Shown piece after piece: positions 9,063 to 17,458 of a stretch of DNA of 64,000 nt. This stretch comes from Paraperibacillus marinus (GTDB lineage: Bacteria > Bacillota > Bacilli > Bacillales > DSM-1321), in assembly GCF_046237605.1 (NCBI RefSeq), contig NZ_CP143542.1, forward strand, positions 1,116,001 to 1,180,000, given 5' to 3'. The notes below the pieces were generated by a model. The model had not been told where the DNA came from. It made no database searches and saw only the letters and a list, made by a program, of their open reading frames with translations. The position numbers and the translations under genes were made by a program. The first letter of the stretch is position 1, and each line of letters begins with the position of its first letter.

Positions 9063-9884
9063 ATGAATACCTATGCCGAAGGAAAAAATATCCTCACTTT
9101 AATTACACAGAACAAACCACTTTTTGAGGAGAAGTTGTTATCAGAAGCAGTTAATGTGGCGAGTAAGATAAAGGAAATACTTGAAAAAGGAAATATTGAT
9201 TTACTAGTTAATGCTGGAAAACTAGTAGAATACATCGTCCTGGAAAAAAATGAAGAATTAGTTGCGTTTGGCAAACAGGAAGGAATAGCCTGGGCTGAAC
9301 ATTCACTTACACTTCAGTTAAAGTTAGAGTGGGTTCAGGCCATACGCCGTACGTTATGGAATTTCGTAGAACAGTATTATGACAACATCCCAAACAAAAG
9401 ATTGGATACTAAATTTTTTAAGATTGAAAAAGAAATTAATGATCAGGTTGATAACTTCCTGAACACCTTTTTTATTAGTTATTCAAGCTATAAAGATGAA
9501 TTAATAAACTCTCAAAGAAAGACGGTTGAACACTTATCCGTACCAATAATACCGTTAAGCCAGACTGTTGCGGTCTTGCCGCTTATAGGCTTGGTTGATT
9601 CCTATCGTATGCATATTATTGAAGAAAAAGTGTTAACTGAAATTTCTCGATTGCATTTACAGACTCTCATTATGGACCTTTCAGGTATTGTTGAGATGGA
9701 TCCTGTGGTAATCAATCATTTCCAAAGGGTTTTAAATGGAATTTCTATGATGGGTTGCAAAGCAGTCATTACGGGTCTACGTGCCGAGCTTGTAAAAAAA
9801 ATGATTCATACAAATGTGTCTTTTGTAGATAAGGCGGAAACAAAGGGTACTTTACAACAGACATTAAAATCATACTTCCAATGA
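9063..9884 (+). CDS. RsbR-type STAS domain protein (stressosome co-antagonist paralogue)
   Basis: The protein has 273 residues. It has an all-helical N-terminal sensor half, a linker, and a C-terminal STAS domain (about residues 160-270) starting VPIIPLSQTVAVLPLIG and including LIMDLSGIVEMDPVVI. The pattern matches B. subtilis RsbR proteins, which assemble with RsbS and sequester the kinase RsbT. Against RsbRA the two phospho-threonines are changed: T171 is Ser180 and T205 is Pro214. The ATG at 9063 was chosen because AAGGAG precedes it; an upstream in-frame ATG at 9018 has no ribosome site. No rsbS or rsbT lies nearby, so it is an orphan. Confidence 0.8.
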   Translation: MNTYAEGKNILTLITQNKPLFEEKLLSEAVNVASKIKEILEKGNIDLLVNAGKLVEYIVLEKNEELVAFGKQEGIAWAEHSLTLQLKLEWVQAIRRTLWNFVEQYYDNIPNKRLDTKFFKIEKEINDQVDNFLNTFFISYSSYKDELINSQRKTVEHLSVPIIPLSQTVAVLPLIGLVDSYRMHIIEEKVLTEISRLHLQTLIMDLSGIVEMDPVVINHFQRVLNGISMMGCKAVITGLRAELVKKMIHTNVSFVDKAETKGTLQQTLKSYFQ

Positions 9885-9887
9885 AGA

Positions 9888-9914
9888 AAAGCTGCGTCAG
9901 CGGCTTTTTTTTGT
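9888..9914 (+). terminator. Terminator of the RsbR-like gene
   Basis: AGCTGC and GCGGCT pair around GTCA and are followed by eight T. Confidence 0.75.
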
Positions 9915-9972
9915 ACCTTTTGGCCGTGATAAGTCCTCATCAGGCAACAGACAATATAAGATGCTTAAAAAG

Positions 9973-10001
9973 TCATAATTGGATCATTCCCTTCATAAAG
10001 T
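9973..10001 (+). promoter_or_regulatory. Sigma-E-like promoter of spoVID
   Basis: TCATAATT at 9973-9980 and CATAAAGT at 9994-10001 are 13 bases apart. This resembles the mother-cell sigma-E consensus (-35 ATATT-like, -10 CATACAmT). spoVID is sigma-E dependent in B. subtilis, which supports the call. Confidence 0.55.
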
Positions 10002-10051
10002 GTTAGGGATATATGCGGATGCCTCGTATATTTTGAAGGGAGGAAGAATTC

Positions 10052-11332
10052 ATGGCGAATGAACATCAATCACTTCTGCGGTTTTCAGTGGAAGAATCAA
10101 TATGGTTCCAAAAAGGACAGGAAGTGGAGGAGCTGTTTTCCTTATCTCTGGATCCCCAGGTAACTGTGGAGGATATGGATCAGTATGTGATTATAAAAGG
10201 CGAGCTGACCCTGGCAGGGGAGTATAGAAGAGAGCAGTCTGACAGGCAGGATGAAGTGAATTTCTCTTTTGTTTCTCCAAAGACCATCAGCAGATTTGTG
10301 GAAAGAGAGCAGGGGGTGTTCGAATTCCAGCATAGTTTCCCTGTGGATATCACAATTCCCGCCAACAGGATTGATTCACTTGAGGATGTGTCTGTGGCCA
10401 TTTCTTCATTTGATTATTCAATGCCTGAGCGGAACTGTCTCTCCCTTTGTGCGGAGCTGATGATTTCCGGCATTTACGGGGAGCAGCAAACCCTTCCGGA
10501 ACACATGGCCCCTGAGTATCTCACTCCAGCGGAGCCTGAACTGATGTATCGTGGAACAGCTGTTGAAGAAGTGGAAGCGGAGGCTGACAGCGGTTTCTAT
10601 GAATCTTCCATTTCCTTTCCTTCCCTCCAGGATTTATACAGCCCATTTGAAGTAGAAGCAAAAAAAATGCCTCAGGAGGAAGAAGAAGCTGATGCTCCAT
10701 TATTCGAGAATCAGCATTCAGATTTCTTTGCTCCGCCGTCATTTCCGGAATACGATGAATCGGAAGTTCCAGCAGCTGGGAGAGTTGAGGCAGTGGAGGC
10801 AGTGGAGGAAGCAGGCGGAGAGGAAGAGACGGAAGTGCCGCTTTTCTTCTCAGGTCAGGCAGCCGGGGAAGAAGTTGAAGAAGTTGAAGAAGTTGAGGAA
10901 ATTGTGCCCAAAGCCGGTGAGGATGCAGCCCCTTTGCAAGCAGCAGCAGAGCCTGCAGAACAGGAGCAAAATCCTGGCCCTGTTTTAGCTCCAAGAGAAA
11001 TGGAGGAAGCCCCTGTTCTGCGTTCACCCGGGAAGGCAGGGAGCGGAAAGGAATACAGGCGCAGGCGGGATGCTAAGGAACAGGAGCAAGCAGAACCAGC
11101 ACCAAGGCAAAGTGTTTCACTGACTGATTTTTTTGGGAGGAAAGAGGAGCAGGAGCATACAAGGGTAAAAGTCTGCCTCGTTCAGCAGGGTGATACCTTA
11201 AATGCCCTGGCCAGCCGCTATGAAATCAGTGCCTCGGCCATAGCGGCGCTTAATGAACTGGATGCCACGAATGAAATCAGCGAAGGACAGGTTTTGTATA
11301 TCCCTTCAAAGCCGCCGCTGCCTAAGAGATAA
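10052..11332 (+). CDS. spoVID: Stage VI sporulation protein D (spore coat assembly)
   Basis: SpoVID drives encasement of the forespore by the coat and recruits SafA. The 426-residue protein has the conserved N-terminal domain (LLRFSVEESIWFQKGQEVEEL). A long acidic middle follows, rich in Glu and Val with an EEVEEVEEVEE tract at about residues 270-285. A C-terminal LysM domain lies at about 374-422 (CLVQQGDTLNALASRYEI). The ATG follows GGGAGGAAG. Its partner SafA is encoded at the far end of the window. In B. subtilis spoVID directly follows hemL; here an 8-kb accessory stretch separates them. Expression is likely in the mother cell under sigma-E. Confidence 0.95.
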   Translation: MANEHQSLLRFSVEESIWFQKGQEVEELFSLSLDPQVTVEDMDQYVIIKGELTLAGEYRREQSDRQDEVNFSFVSPKTISRFVEREQGVFEFQHSFPVDITIPANRIDSLEDVSVAISSFDYSMPERNCLSLCAELMISGIYGEQQTLPEHMAPEYLTPAEPELMYRGTAVEEVEAEADSGFYESSISFPSLQDLYSPFEVEAKKMPQEEEEADAPLFENQHSDFFAPPSFPEYDESEVPAAGRVEAVEAVEEAGGEEETEVPLFFSGQAAGEEVEEVEEVEEIVPKAGEDAAPLQAAAEPAEQEQNPGPVLAPREMEEAPVLRSPGKAGSGKEYRRRRDAKEQEQAEPAPRQSVSLTDFFGRKEEQEHTRVKVCLVQQGDTLNALASRYEISASAIAALNELDATNEISEGQVLYIPSKPPLPKR

Positions 11333-11340
11333 GACCAATT

Positions 11341-11376
11341 GCATAAGGAGCAGGGCTTTGCCCTGTTTCCTTATGC
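11341..11376 (+). terminator. Hairpin between spoVID and ysxE, possible attenuator
   Basis: GCATAAGGA-CAGGGC and GCCCTG-TCCTTATGC form a stem of about 15 bp with a tiny loop. Only a weak T-rich tail (TTTATC) follows, so it may reduce rather than stop read-through into ysxE. Confidence 0.5.
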
Positions 11377-11416
11377 TTTATCAGGATTCTTTGCAAGTAC
11401 TCGGGAGGAAGGGTGT

Positions 11417-12466
11417 GTGAATGCCATGACTGAAGGCGGGCATTCCGAAAAGGAATTAGAAGAAATACTGAATCACTACCAGCTCAAACTGTATTACAAT
11501 GAACATATAGGAAAGATTCATAAAGTTTATACAAACAATGGAGTCTTTGCCCTCAAGTCCATCAGCCCAAAGATTGGGACGGAATTCATCCAAAATATCC
11601 AGAGAGTGTACCAAAAAGGATATAACCGGATCGTGCCTATTTATCAGGCGCAGGATGGCAGGTACGGCGTCCTGTATAAAAGCAGGCTCTATTATTTGAT
11701 GCCATGGCTTCCGAATGAATCGGCCACGGAGAGAAATGAAAAGCATAAGAAAATGTTCCGCGAGCTTGCCCGGCTTCATTCGCTTTCCGTGAAGGAGATA
11801 GAAGTGAAAAAAGACGAGCGGGAGGAACATTATGAAACAACTCTAGACGAATGGAAGAAAAATAAAGAATTTGCGGCAGAATTCCTTTCCTCTTGTGAGC
11901 GGAAGACTTATATGTCACCATTTGAACTTATGTATTGTCTATACTATTTTGATGTCTCTCAGTCGCTTGAATTCTCCATCAAGAAATTCGAGGAATGGTT
12001 CAAGATCACCAAGGATTTAGAAAAAGCACGAACAGTGATCACCCATGGCAAGCTCACCAGCCGTCATTTTGTCTATGATGACCGGGGTTTTGGTCATTTC
12101 ATCAATCTGGAAAATTCGCGGATTTCCCCGCCGCATGCGGACCTGCTTCCCTTTATCGTAAGATCATCCAGGACTTACCCGGTTGTCAACTCCGACTGTG
12201 TGGATTGGCTGTATACCTATTTTAAATATTTCTCGTTCCGTGATGGCGAAATGGAGCTTTTCATGGCTTATCTTGCTCATCCTGTACAGTTCGTCCAATC
12301 TGTCAAGCTGTTCCAGGAAAGAAAGGGTAATAGGCCTGAACTGCGTTATTTACAAAACATGCAGGCGGAATACTGGCAGCTGAAAAATACAGAATATGTA
12401 GTGATGCGCATCGAGGAAATTGAACAGCAGAAAAAAGCCGCTGCAGAGCAGCAGGCCAACTCCTGA
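11417..12466 (+). CDS. ysxE: YsxE, kinase-like spore coat protein
   Basis: YsxE belongs to the CotS/YutH group of spore-coat proteins with an aminoglycoside-phosphotransferase/choline-kinase fold, and it localises to the coat in B. subtilis. The product has 349 residues; the B. subtilis protein is similar in length. Visible elements are the N-terminal strand region VYTNNGVFALKSI and the central VITHGKLTSRHFVYDDRGFGHFINLEN. The catalytic-loop pattern is ITHGKLTSRHF rather than the canonical HGDLHxxN, so kinase activity is doubtful. GTG at 11417 was chosen because GGAGG lies 8 bases upstream; an upstream in-frame ATG at 11339 has no ribosome site and would include the hairpin. A terminator follows. 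Confidence 0.88.
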   Translation: MNAMTEGGHSEKELEEILNHYQLKLYYNEHIGKIHKVYTNNGVFALKSISPKIGTEFIQNIQRVYQKGYNRIVPIYQAQDGRYGVLYKSRLYYLMPWLPNESATERNEKHKKMFRELARLHSLSVKEIEVKKDEREEHYETTLDEWKKNKEFAAEFLSSCERKTYMSPFELMYCLYYFDVSQSLEFSIKKFEEWFKITKDLEKARTVITHGKLTSRHFVYDDRGFGHFINLENSRISPPHADLLPFIVRSSRTYPVVNSDCVDWLYTYFKYFSFRDGEMELFMAYLAHPVQFVQSVKLFQERKGNRPELRYLQNMQAEYWQLKNTEYVVMRIEEIEQQKKAAAEQQANS

Positions 12467-12504
12467 ATCCCGCCCATTCGTTGGAATGAGCGGGATGTTT
12501 ATTT
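12466..12504 (+). terminator. Terminator of the spoVID-ysxE unit
   Basis: ATCCCGCCCATTC and GAATGAGCGGGAT pair around GTTG with one G-T mismatch and are followed by GTTTATTT. Confidence 0.8.
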
Positions 12505-12519
12505 AGCAGGCTCCGGAGG

Positions 12520-12711
12520 TTAAATCCATTCAAGGCGGATGGCGATGGCAAGAAGAATCATAAGCGCGAGAAACAAAACATCAAATGTGGTAGGAATCAG
12601 AAAGGTTCTTATTCCCTGAAATATGCATAAGGGGACGATAAACTGGCTGCAGCCGGCCCTTACAGTCCTAAGCCAGGGCGGCAGTGAGTAGGGGCTGTAT
12701 TTCTTTCTCAA
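12520..12711 (-). CDS. Small membrane protein of unknown function
   Basis: This 63-residue protein opens at TTG with a well-placed GGAGG seven bases upstream on the minus strand. It has a basic N-terminus (MRKKYSPYSLPPWLRTVRAG) and two hydrophobic segments (FIVPLCIFQGIRTFLI and FDVLFLALMILLAIAIRLEW). It lies opposite the genes around it, between the ysxE terminator and the valS T-box. The ribosome site, topology and codon pattern argue for a real gene. I do not recognise the family and have no functional clue. Confidence 0.6.
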   Translation of the reverse strand: MRKKYSPYSLPPWLRTVRAGCSQFIVPLCIFQGIRTFLIPTTFDVLFLALMILLAIAIRLEWI

Positions 12712-12934
12712 GAATGACCCTCCCTGTGGATAGAATGTTCGTGCTTATTATAAAATATATAAATTCCCGCATTTTATGACTGAACTTGTGCATTTGTAAA
12801 AAATGAGGAACAGGGGCATGGTGCAGCGCATACACTATCTGAAGCATAAGATGTATATTTTTATAAAAAAGGGTAAAAGAATATTGACTAGGACTATTGC
12901 TTTTTTGTAACATAGAGATTAACTAAAAAACGTG

Positions 12935-13193
12935 AAAAGCTGAGACAGGGATAAGTACACGGAAGTGTTGTTTCAAGAGAGAGGAACCGATAGCTGGAAG
13001 GTTCCTTAAGCAAAACTCCGCCTGGAAGTCACCCTCGAGCTGTTTCTGCCAACTGCCCTGCATAGTAGTGGAAACCGGTGAAGAGCCGTTACATAATCAC
13101 AAGAGCCGGACTAGATTCTGAGTCCGGAAAAAAGGTGGTACCGCGAAATCAGCTCCTTTCGTCCTTTTACAAGGCGAGAGGAGTTTTTATTTT
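12935..13193 (+). promoter_or_regulatory. T-box riboswitch leader of valS
   Basis: The leader begins near GCTGAGACAGGG and contains GAGGAACCGATAGC. It carries the diagnostic T-box GGTGGTACCGCG at 13134-13145, which pairs with the acceptor end of uncharged tRNA. A probable specifier GUC (valine) is at 13028-13030, which fits the downstream gene. The terminator hairpin is at 13151-13193 (CTCCTTTCGTCCTT with AAGGCGAGAGGAG, then TTTTT). Uncharged valine tRNA should favour the antiterminator and switch valS on. The specifier position is inferred rather than folded. Confidence 0.92.
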
Positions 13194-13243
13194 GGAAAAA
13201 AATCTGCTTAATCAGCAGGAGATGAAAAAAGGAGGAAGCTGCT

Positions 13244-15892
13244 TTGGAAGAAAATCGATTAACGATGCCGACCAAGTATGACCCAAAGTCAATCGAACAA
13301 GGCCGCTATGAATGGTGGCTGAAAGGAAAATTCTTTGAGGCGAAGCCCGATGAAAGCAGGGAGCCATTTTCCATCGTCATTCCGCCGCCGAATGTTACCG
13401 GCAAGCTGCACCTTGGCCATGCGTGGGATACCGCTCTTCAGGATATCCTGACCCGGATGAAGCGGATGCAGGGCTATGATGTGCTCTGGCTGCCCGGCAT
13501 GGATCATGCAGGAATCGCCACGCAGGCAAAGGTGGAGCAGAAGCTTCGTGAGGAAGGCAATAGCAGATATGATCTTGGAAGGGAAAAATTCCTCGAGGAA
13601 ACGTGGAAGTGGAAGGAAGAGTATGCTGGGCATATCAGAAAGCAATGGGCGAAGCTGGGCCTCGGACTTGATTACTCCCGTGAACGATTCACCCTTGACG
13701 GCGGCCTGTCCAAGGCGGTCAACCAGGTATTCGTCAGCCTGTACCGTAAAGGGCTGATTTACCGGGGCGAATATATCATCAACTGGGACCCTGCAACCAA
13801 AACGGCTATATCTGATATCGAGGTTATCTATAAAGACGTGCAGGGAGCCTTCTACCACATGAGCTATCCGCTCGGCGACGGCACTGGCAGCATCGAGATC
13901 GCGACAACACGGCCGGAGACGATGCTTGGGGATACAGCTGTGGCTGTACATCCTGAGGATGACAGATACAAGCACCTGATCGGTAAAACGGTGATCCTGC
14001 CGATTACAGGACGCGAAATCCCGATTGTCGGAGACGACTATGTGGACATGGAGTTCGGTTCAGGCGCTGTCAAGATTACGCCTGCCCATGATCCCAATGA
14101 CTTTGAAATCGGAAACCGGCACAGCCTGGAGCGGATCCTTGTCATGAATGAGGATGGAACGATGAATGCTAATGCCGGCAAGTACCAGGGAATGGACCGC
14201 TTTGAATGCAGAAAGCAGATCGTCAAGGACCTCCAGGAACAAGGAGTTCTATTCAAAATTGAAGAACATATGCATTCAGTCGGCCACTCTGAGCGCAGCA
14301 ATGCAGTCGTTGAGCCTTATTTATCCACTCAATGGTTCGTGAAGATGGGGCCGCTTTCTGAAAAAGCAATCGAGCTTCAGCAAAAGGAAGAGGAAAAAGC
14401 ACATTTCATTCCAGACCGCTTCGAAAATACCTATCTTCGCTGGATGGAAAATATCCGCGACTGGTGTATTTCCCGCCAGCTTTGGTGGGGGCACCGGATC
14501 CCTGCCTGGTACCATAAGGAAACAGGCGAGGTGCTTGTATCAGAAGAACCACCTGCAGACTTGGAAAACTGGGAGCAGGACAAAGATGTTCTCGATACCT
14601 GGTTCAGTTCTGCGCTCTGGCCGTTCTCCACAATGGGCTGGCCTGATGAAGCATCTACCGATTTTAAGCGCTATTACCCTACAAGTGCCCTTGTTACAGG
14701 ATATGATATCATTTTCTTCTGGGTTTCAAGGATGATATTCCAGGCGCTGGAATTCACTGGTGAGCGTCCGTTCAAAGATGTGCTGATCCACGGCCTGGTA
14801 AGGGCAAGCGATGGCCGCAAGATGAGCAAATCGCTCGGGAATGGCGTCGATCCGATGGAAGTCATCGAACAATACGGGGCAGATTCCCTCCGCTACTTCC
14901 TGACCACAGGAAGCTCGCCTGGACAGGACCTGCGTTATTCCACCGAGAAGGTTGAAGCGGTATGGAATTTTGCCAACAAGATCTGGAATGCTTCCCGCTT
15001 CGCCCTGATGAACATGGAAGGCTTGAAGTATGAAGATATCGATTTGACAGGCGAAAAATCTGTCGCAGATAAATGGATACTCACCCGTCTGAACCAGACT
15101 ATTGAAACCGTCACAAGGCTTGCTGACAAGTACGAATTTGGCGAAGTCGGCCGTGCGCTTTATACATTCATCTGGGATGATTTCTGTGACTGGTATATTG
15201 AAATGGCTAAACTGCCGCTATACGGGGAAGACGCGGCCGCAAAGAAAACCACACGGTCGATCCTGGCTTATGTACTGGACCAGACGATGCGCCTGCTGCA
15301 TCCATTCATGCCGTTCATCACTGAGGAAATCTGGCAGAACCTGCCTCACAAAGGGGAGTCCATCACCACTGCAGAGTGGCCTGTGCCGCAGGCAGAGTTC
15401 ACCGATCAGCAGGCATCTGATGAAATGAAACTGCTGGTGGATATCATCCGCGCAGTAAGGAATATCCGTTCCGAAGTGAACACACCTTTAAGCAAGAAAA
15501 TCAAGCTGGTATTAAAAGCGAAGGATGCTGGAGTCGAAGAGGTTCTCAATAAGAATGCCGCTTATATTGAAAGGTTCTGTAATCCGGAGGAACTGATCAT
15601 CGGCACAGAGGGCGCAGAGTCTGATAAAGCAATGACAGCCGTTGTGACCGGGGTTGAACTCATTCTTCCGCTTGAAGGCCTGATTAATATCGATGAAGAA
15701 ATCCAGAGGCTGCAAAAGGAACTTGATAAATTGACCAAAGAGGTTGAACGGGTCCAGAAAAAACTCGGCAACCAAGGGTTCATTGCAAAAGCGCCTGAAG
15801 CTGTAATTGAAGAAGAAAAAGAAAAAGAAAAAGATTACAGCGAGAAGCGGGACGCGGTTGTCCGCCGCATCCAGGAACTGAAACAGCTGTAA
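13244..15892 (+). CDS. valS: Valyl-tRNA synthetase
   Basis: This class I synthetase charges tRNA-Val in the cytoplasm. The 882-residue protein has the full family architecture: PPPNVTGKLHLGHAW (HIGH motif) near residue 45, an editing domain in the middle (ATTRPETMLGDTAV), KMSKSLGNGVDP (KMSKS loop) near residue 527, an anticodon-binding domain, and the C-terminal coiled coil typical of ValS. TTG at 13244 was chosen because AGGAGG lies 8 bases upstream, and the extra residues before MPTKYDP match related ValS proteins. Expression is controlled by the T-box leader. A terminator separates it from folC. Confidence 0.98.
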   Translation: MEENRLTMPTKYDPKSIEQGRYEWWLKGKFFEAKPDESREPFSIVIPPPNVTGKLHLGHAWDTALQDILTRMKRMQGYDVLWLPGMDHAGIATQAKVEQKLREEGNSRYDLGREKFLEETWKWKEEYAGHIRKQWAKLGLGLDYSRERFTLDGGLSKAVNQVFVSLYRKGLIYRGEYIINWDPATKTAISDIEVIYKDVQGAFYHMSYPLGDGTGSIEIATTRPETMLGDTAVAVHPEDDRYKHLIGKTVILPITGREIPIVGDDYVDMEFGSGAVKITPAHDPNDFEIGNRHSLERILVMNEDGTMNANAGKYQGMDRFECRKQIVKDLQEQGVLFKIEEHMHSVGHSERSNAVVEPYLSTQWFVKMGPLSEKAIELQQKEEEKAHFIPDRFENTYLRWMENIRDWCISRQLWWGHRIPAWYHKETGEVLVSEEPPADLENWEQDKDVLDTWFSSALWPFSTMGWPDEASTDFKRYYPTSALVTGYDIIFFWVSRMIFQALEFTGERPFKDVLIHGLVRASDGRKMSKSLGNGVDPMEVIEQYGADSLRYFLTTGSSPGQDLRYSTEKVEAVWNFANKIWNASRFALMNMEGLKYEDIDLTGEKSVADKWILTRLNQTIETVTRLADKYEFGEVGRALYTFIWDDFCDWYIEMAKLPLYGEDAAAKKTTRSILAYVLDQTMRLLHPFMPFITEEIWQNLPHKGESITTAEWPVPQAEFTDQQASDEMKLLVDIIRAVRNIRSEVNTPLSKKIKLVLKAKDAGVEEVLNKNAAYIERFCNPEELIIGTEGAESDKAMTAVVTGVELILPLEGLINIDEEIQRLQKELDKLTKEVERVQKKLGNQGFIAKAPEAVIEEEKEKEKDYSEKRDAVVRRIQELKQL

Positions 15893-15901
15893 GCAATTCG
15901 A

Positions 15902-15934
15902 AGCCGTCCGGCATGTCTGCCGGGCGGCTTGTTT
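15902..15934 (+). terminator. Terminator after valS
   Basis: GCCGTCCGGCA and TGCCGGGCGGC pair around TGTC and are followed by TTGTTT. The T tract is short, so read-through into folC is possible. Confidence 0.75.
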
Positions 15935-16031
15935 AATGGCGCAGATATTATCATTTATATGATTCATCGAGCGTCCGAAATCTGATAAGATAGTAGAAGT
16001 TTATACGAATTTAGCTAAGGAAGTGGGTTTA

Positions 16032-17324
16032 TTGTTCAAAGAATTTACGGAGGTAGAGGCCTTCTTCAAAACTAAAGAAATCCAGCGAGGCATGGATTTC
16101 GGCCTTGATAGAATGAGGAATATATTGAACGCCCTCGGCAATCCAGAGACAGAACTGGTTTGTATTCATATTGCCGGTTCTAATGGCAAGGGATCAACCC
16201 TGAATTTCCTGAAAGAAATTCTTATGGCAGAGGGCCTGCGGGCAGGGAGCTTCACCTCCCCGCATATTGAGCGGCTGAATGAAAGAATCATGATCAATTC
16301 AAACGAGATATCTGACAATGATATCCTTTTATTGATGAATGAGCTGACAGGAGCCCTTAAAATATCAGGCGAGTATGATAAGGTAACCTATTTTGAAATT
16401 CTGACTTTGCTTTCCATCATGTATTTTGCTAAAGAAAAGCCGGATATCGTCTTATTTGAAACCGGGCTTGGGGGGCGGCTTGATTCGACGAATGTCATCC
16501 TTCCAGTTCTTTCGATCATCACAACCATTTCCCTGGAGCACACAGATATCCTTGGCGGCACACTTGCCGAGATTGCCCGAGAAAAGGCAGGAATTATAAA
16601 GAAAAATGTTCCTGTCATCTGCGGCAGCCTCCCTGCTGAGGCTATGGCTGAAATTACTTCAAAGGCTGAGGAGATGAATGCTGAGATCTCCGTTCTCGAG
16701 CAAAACTTCTTTGCTGATGAAATCAATACTGGTTCGCAGGAAACTGTGTTCAGCTTAACTTTCGGTGAGGAGAAATGGAAGGATCTCCAAATTTCCATGC
16801 TTGGCAGGCATCAGGTGGATAATGCTTCATTGGCACTGGCGGCGTGCGTCCTTTTAAGGGAACACGGTATCACGGTCACTGAAAAGGCGGTCAGAGCCGG
16901 ACTTAAAAAAGCCGCATGGAAAGGAAGAATTGAGGTACTTTCCAAAAATCCTCTAATCATCCTGGATGGCGCCCATAATCCGGAGGGAATGGCCGTGCTG
17001 ATGGATACTCTGGCAGAAGCTTATCCAGAAAGAAAGCTCCATATGGTCATGGCGGTCCTGAAAGATAAGGATTACCATCAGATGCTGAAGCTGTCAGAGG
17101 GAGCAGAGAGGATCACGCTGACAGAATTCGAGATGTACAGAAGACTGCCGGCAGAAGAATTATTTAAGGCATCCAGTCATCCTTCGAAACGGCTGATAAC
17201 GGACTGGAAAACGGCCATCCGTGAAGCTGCCGCTGTAATAAAGGAAGATGAGATGCTGGCGGTAACCGGTTCTTTGTATTTCATATCTGAAGCCAGGCCC
17301 TATTTGAACTACATTCTGAAGTGA
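16032..17324 (+). CDS. folC: Folylpolyglutamate synthase/dihydrofolate synthase
   Basis: FolC adds glutamate to dihydropteroate and to reduced folates, keeping folate cofactors in the cell. It is a Mur-ligase-type ATP-dependent enzyme of 430 residues. The P-loop GSNGKGSTLNFLKEI lies near residue 47, and the FETGLGGRLDSTNV and LDGAHNPEGM motifs of the family are present. TTG at 16032 is preferred because the AAGGA sequence lies ten bases upstream. The GTG at 16023 would lie only two bases from it. The valS-folC order is conserved in Bacillus. In B. subtilis comC follows; here the pilus locus begins. Confidence 0.95.
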   Translation: MFKEFTEVEAFFKTKEIQRGMDFGLDRMRNILNALGNPETELVCIHIAGSNGKGSTLNFLKEILMAEGLRAGSFTSPHIERLNERIMINSNEISDNDILLLMNELTGALKISGEYDKVTYFEILTLLSIMYFAKEKPDIVLFETGLGGRLDSTNVILPVLSIITTISLEHTDILGGTLAEIAREKAGIIKKNVPVICGSLPAEAMAEITSKAEEMNAEISVLEQNFFADEINTGSQETVFSLTFGEEKWKDLQISMLGRHQVDNASLALAACVLLREHGITVTEKAVRAGLKKAAWKGRIEVLSKNPLIILDGAHNPEGMAVLMDTLAEAYPERKLHMVMAVLKDKDYHQMLKLSEGAERITLTEFEMYRRLPAEELFKASSHPSKRLITDWKTAIREAAAVIKEDEMLAVTGSLYFISEARPYLNYILK

Positions 17325-17353
17325 AACTTTTTTCCTACAAAAACACAAAAGAT

Positions 17354-17382
17354 ATGACAAAATTAAGGAGATTTGTTAAAAT
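17354..17382 (+). promoter_or_regulatory. Candidate sigma-A promoter of the diguanylate cyclase gene
   Basis: ATGACA at 17354 and TAAAAT at 17377 are separated by exactly 17 bases, about 75 bases before the start codon in an AT-rich gap. Confidence 0.45.
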
Positions 17383-17458
17383 AATTGTAAAATTTAAGTC
17401 TATTTTCCTAAAATTATAATTCAGAATATAAAAGCCGGATTAGGAAGGGGGAGTTCAT

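Noticed and set aside
10521..11027. 168-codon Leu/Pro-rich frame on the minus strand over spoVID
   Set aside because: It is the complement of the Glu/Val-rich acidic tract of SpoVID.
13078..13281. 67-codon frame in the valS leader
   Set aside because: It coincides with the T-box antiterminator and terminator, which explain the sequence better.
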